Below, in pieces: positions 62,366-64,000 of a stretch of DNA of 64,000 nucleotides; position 1 is the stretch's first letter; each line of letters begins with the position of its first letter. Made by a program: the position numbers and the translations under genes. A model generated the notes under the pieces. It was given only the letters and a program-made list of their open reading frames with translations. It was not told where the DNA came from and did not search any database. The DNA comes from Bacteroidaceae bacterium (lineage in GTDB: Bacteria > Bacteroidota > Bacteroidia > Bacteroidales > Bacteroidaceae). Location of the stretch: assembly GCA_017650105.1 (NCBI GenBank), contig JAGCFO010000023.1:62001-126000 (forward strand), in the 5' to 3' direction.

Positions 62366-64000
62366 CTATTTGAACTTGGGCTTTTGGGCTCCTCGCTTCA
62401 GATACTTCTTTAGAGGAGAATCCGTTTCTTTCAATCCTTTTGCAAACATTGCTGCATTTACTTTTGCACCTTTGAGAGAAGTGTGAGTATGATCATTTTT
62501 GTAATAAACCTCCGCATCTTCTTTTCCACTCGCATGAGCTTCCATCCAGTCGGCAGTAAGATTATGCATATCCACAAAAGGAACATCTAACTGTTCTGCC
62601 ACTTCCTTTACCCAAGTGGCGCAAGAGCCTGGACGTCGCTCTATCCGGTTGCGATTCGACTGGTCTTTCCTCCATTCATTGCGGGGAGTCATCGACACAA
62701 GGATAGGAAAGGCTCCTTTTTCCCGAGAATCTTCCACCATCTTGCGCAGATACCACCCATAGGTATAAACGACTTTATAAGAACGGTCCTTTTCCAAACG
62801 ATAAACGTGGCTTGAGTCGGCAATGCCGCTTATTGAGGCACGAGCTTTTCCAGAGGATATATCACCCATATCATTATGTCCGAATTGAATGACGACAAAG
62901 TCACCAGGACGGAGGGAATTATAGACTTTTTCCCAACGTCCTTCCTCAATATAGGTACGAGTGCTACGTCCCGCTTTACCGGCATTAATTACTTCTACCT
63001 TACCTTTTTTAAATATGGGGGAAACCACACTACCCCATCCCCACATGCTATCGTCGTCTTTGTCTTCGTTCTGCATAGTGCTATCTCCGCAGAAAAACAC
63101 ACGTGGACGATAGTTCCCTGTCTGTGGAGGAACTTGAAGGGGATACCACTTTTCTTGTGGAAGAAGATATTTCTTTAGCTCCAGTCCTTCGCAAGCAAGG
63201 ATTGCCTCAGCAGCAGAAAGAGCGTTGTTACGAGCCCCAAACTCACTAGAGTGAATCTTATCAAGATAGAAATGATATGCCACTTTCCAAGGACCGAAAG
63301 TTTCGAATTTACGTGCTGTTGTTCCTTCTAAGTCAATAAACGGAACATTTTTCTCTTTGCAGATTTCTTTTTGCCAACGAGTGAAAGTAGCGGCCTTGCG
63401 AGTTATGCTTCCGTCTGACTCCCAACTATTGCGGGGCGTAAGTGAGCAAAGGACTGGATATGCGCCTCGACTGCGCACATCATCGATAAACCTACGCATA
63501 TATTCTCCGTAGCTATACACCGTTTCCACAGTTCCCGTTTCCTTAATTGTTACCACAAGGCTGTCTTTCCCTGTTCCTGGAATGGAAGCACGTGCCCGCC
63601 CTTCATCATAGGGTCCATTATCATTGTGTCCCAATTCAATGATTACCCAGTCTCCTGCTCTTATTCCCTTCAACACATCAGGCCAAAGCCTGCGGTAAAA
63701 GGTGCGGCTGCTTGTCCCCCCTAAAGCGTGATTCTCGACTGTAATGCGCGATTCATCAAAATAGTTATGAGCAAAGAAACCCCAACCCCATTGTCCGTTA
63801 TTTCCGTTACCCAACGTTCCAGTACGCATCGTGCTGTTTCCAACAAGGAAAAGAACCGGATTGTTTCCTTTTCTTGAACTTCCAGAAATAGGGCGAGCGG
63901 AATTAGCTATGTTGATACTGTCAAGTGTAAGGTCCTTCACTTGATTAACATCGGAAAGGGAACGTGGAACTATTCCGTCACCCATAGGTTTCTGGGCAAA
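62366..64000 (-). CDS. tandem CE12 rhamnogalacturonan acetylesterase, 5' end outside window
   Basis: The frame is open beyond the right edge. The last visible residues upstream (FAQKPMG) look like the end of a signal peptide, so only a short part is missing. Two SGNH modules follow. The first (about 60-290) has FLVGNSTMRTG, NHALGGTSSRTF, ELGHNDNGP and DKIHSSEFGA. The second (about 305-525) has FFCGDSTMQNE, NAGKAGRSTRTY, QFGHNDMGD and NDHTHTSLKGA. Both keep the Ser, Gly, Asn and Asp/His blocks of CE12. The enzyme removes acetyl groups from rhamnogalacturonan, which fits the lyases at the left end of the window although they are 50 kb away. Confidence 0.88.
   Translation of the reverse strand, partial: FAQKPMGDGIVPRSLSDVNQVKDLTLDSINIANSARPISGSSRKGNNPVLFLVGNSTMRTGTLGNGNNGQWGWGFFAHNYFDESRITVENHALGGTSSRTFYRRLWPDVLKGIRAGDWVIIELGHNDNGPYDEGRARASIPGTGKDSLVVTIKETGTVETVYSYGEYMRRFIDDVRSRGAYPVLCSLTPRNSWESDGSITRKAATFTRWQKEICKEKNVPFIDLEGTTARKFETFGPWKVAYHFYLDKIHSSEFGARNNALSAAEAILACEGLELKKYLLPQEKWYPLQVPPQTGNYRPRVFFCGDSTMQNEDKDDDSMWGWGSVVSPIFKKGKVEVINAGKAGRSTRTYIEEGRWEKVYNSLRPGDFVVIQFGHNDMGDISSGKARASISGIADSSHVYRLEKDRSYKVVYTYGWYLRKMVEDSREKGAFPILVSMTPRNEWRKDQSNRNRIERRPGSCATWVKEVAEQLDVPFVDMHNLTADWMEAHASGKEDAEVYYKNDHTHTSLKGAKVNAAMFAKGLKETDSPLKKYLKRGAQKPKFK

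Overview
The window looks like a chromosomal segment of a Bacteroidales bacterium, most likely of the Prevotella type. Four things point that way. Several promoters fit the Bacteroidetes form TTTG-N19/20-TAnnTTTG. Lipoproteins and Bacteroidetes carbohydrate-active enzymes are abundant. Families such as DUF4831, the MGGFFG-type amidophosphoribosyltransferase and a Nif3/zinc-ribbon pair are present. Some C-termini resemble Prevotella sorting-type tails. No rRNA, tRNA, transposase, phage or CRISPR array was recognised.

Bases 1-30,230 are almost entirely polysaccharide-degradation genes. A minus-strand operon (GH35/42-like lipoprotein, PL22-like oligogalacturonate lyase, GH105) diverges from a plus-strand operon (PL11 rhamnogalacturonan lyase, a PQQ-propeller/DUF362 fusion, GH2). 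A very large three-module protein follows (alginate-lyase-like, GH28-like beta-helix, GH88). Next come an unknown lipoprotein pair, a CE1-type esterase, a CE15 esterase gene interrupted by one in-frame TAG, a DUF5005-like propeller protein with a sorting-tail lipoprotein, an esterase and two GH92 genes. One GH92 carries a C-terminal HExxH peptidase-like domain. Two GH43 genes (45.7-49.1 kb) and a double CE12 acetylesterase running off the right edge extend the theme. The set fits rhamnogalacturonan-I/pectin breakdown with removal of arabinan, galactan and ester side groups. No SusC/SusD pair lies in the window.

Bases 30.6-45.6 kb hold a MATE transporter/DUF3737/PatB-type lyase group, a glycyl-radical trans-4-hydroxyproline dehydratase with its radical-SAM activase, a PurF-like enzyme without the usual N-terminal cysteine, an S41 peptidase lipoprotein, a pyridoxamine-phosphate-oxidase-like protein, the hpt-adk-obg operon and a DUF4831 protein. 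Bases 49.2-64 kb hold small lipoproteins, a decayed locus, a nitroreductase lipoprotein, a TonB-domain protein, an XRE-type regulator, holA, an AMP nucleosidase, a stand-alone HsdR_N-type protein, a zinc-ribbon/Nif3 pair, a solitary DNA methyltransferase, a membrane-anchored LytTR regulator with a divergent small membrane protein, and an M3 peptidase.

The most unusual signals are non-coding. Eight copies of one intergenic repeat (GAAGAAGG blocks around an ATATCGCGAGAT core) lie between 20.7 and 60.2 kb. An exact 84-bp tandem array upstream of the methyltransferase repeats a complete promoter. Palindromic TTAC-N4-GTAA sites surround the XRE gene promoter. Two 9-bp direct repeats with LytTR-site geometry lie between the LytTR gene and its divergent membrane-protein partner.
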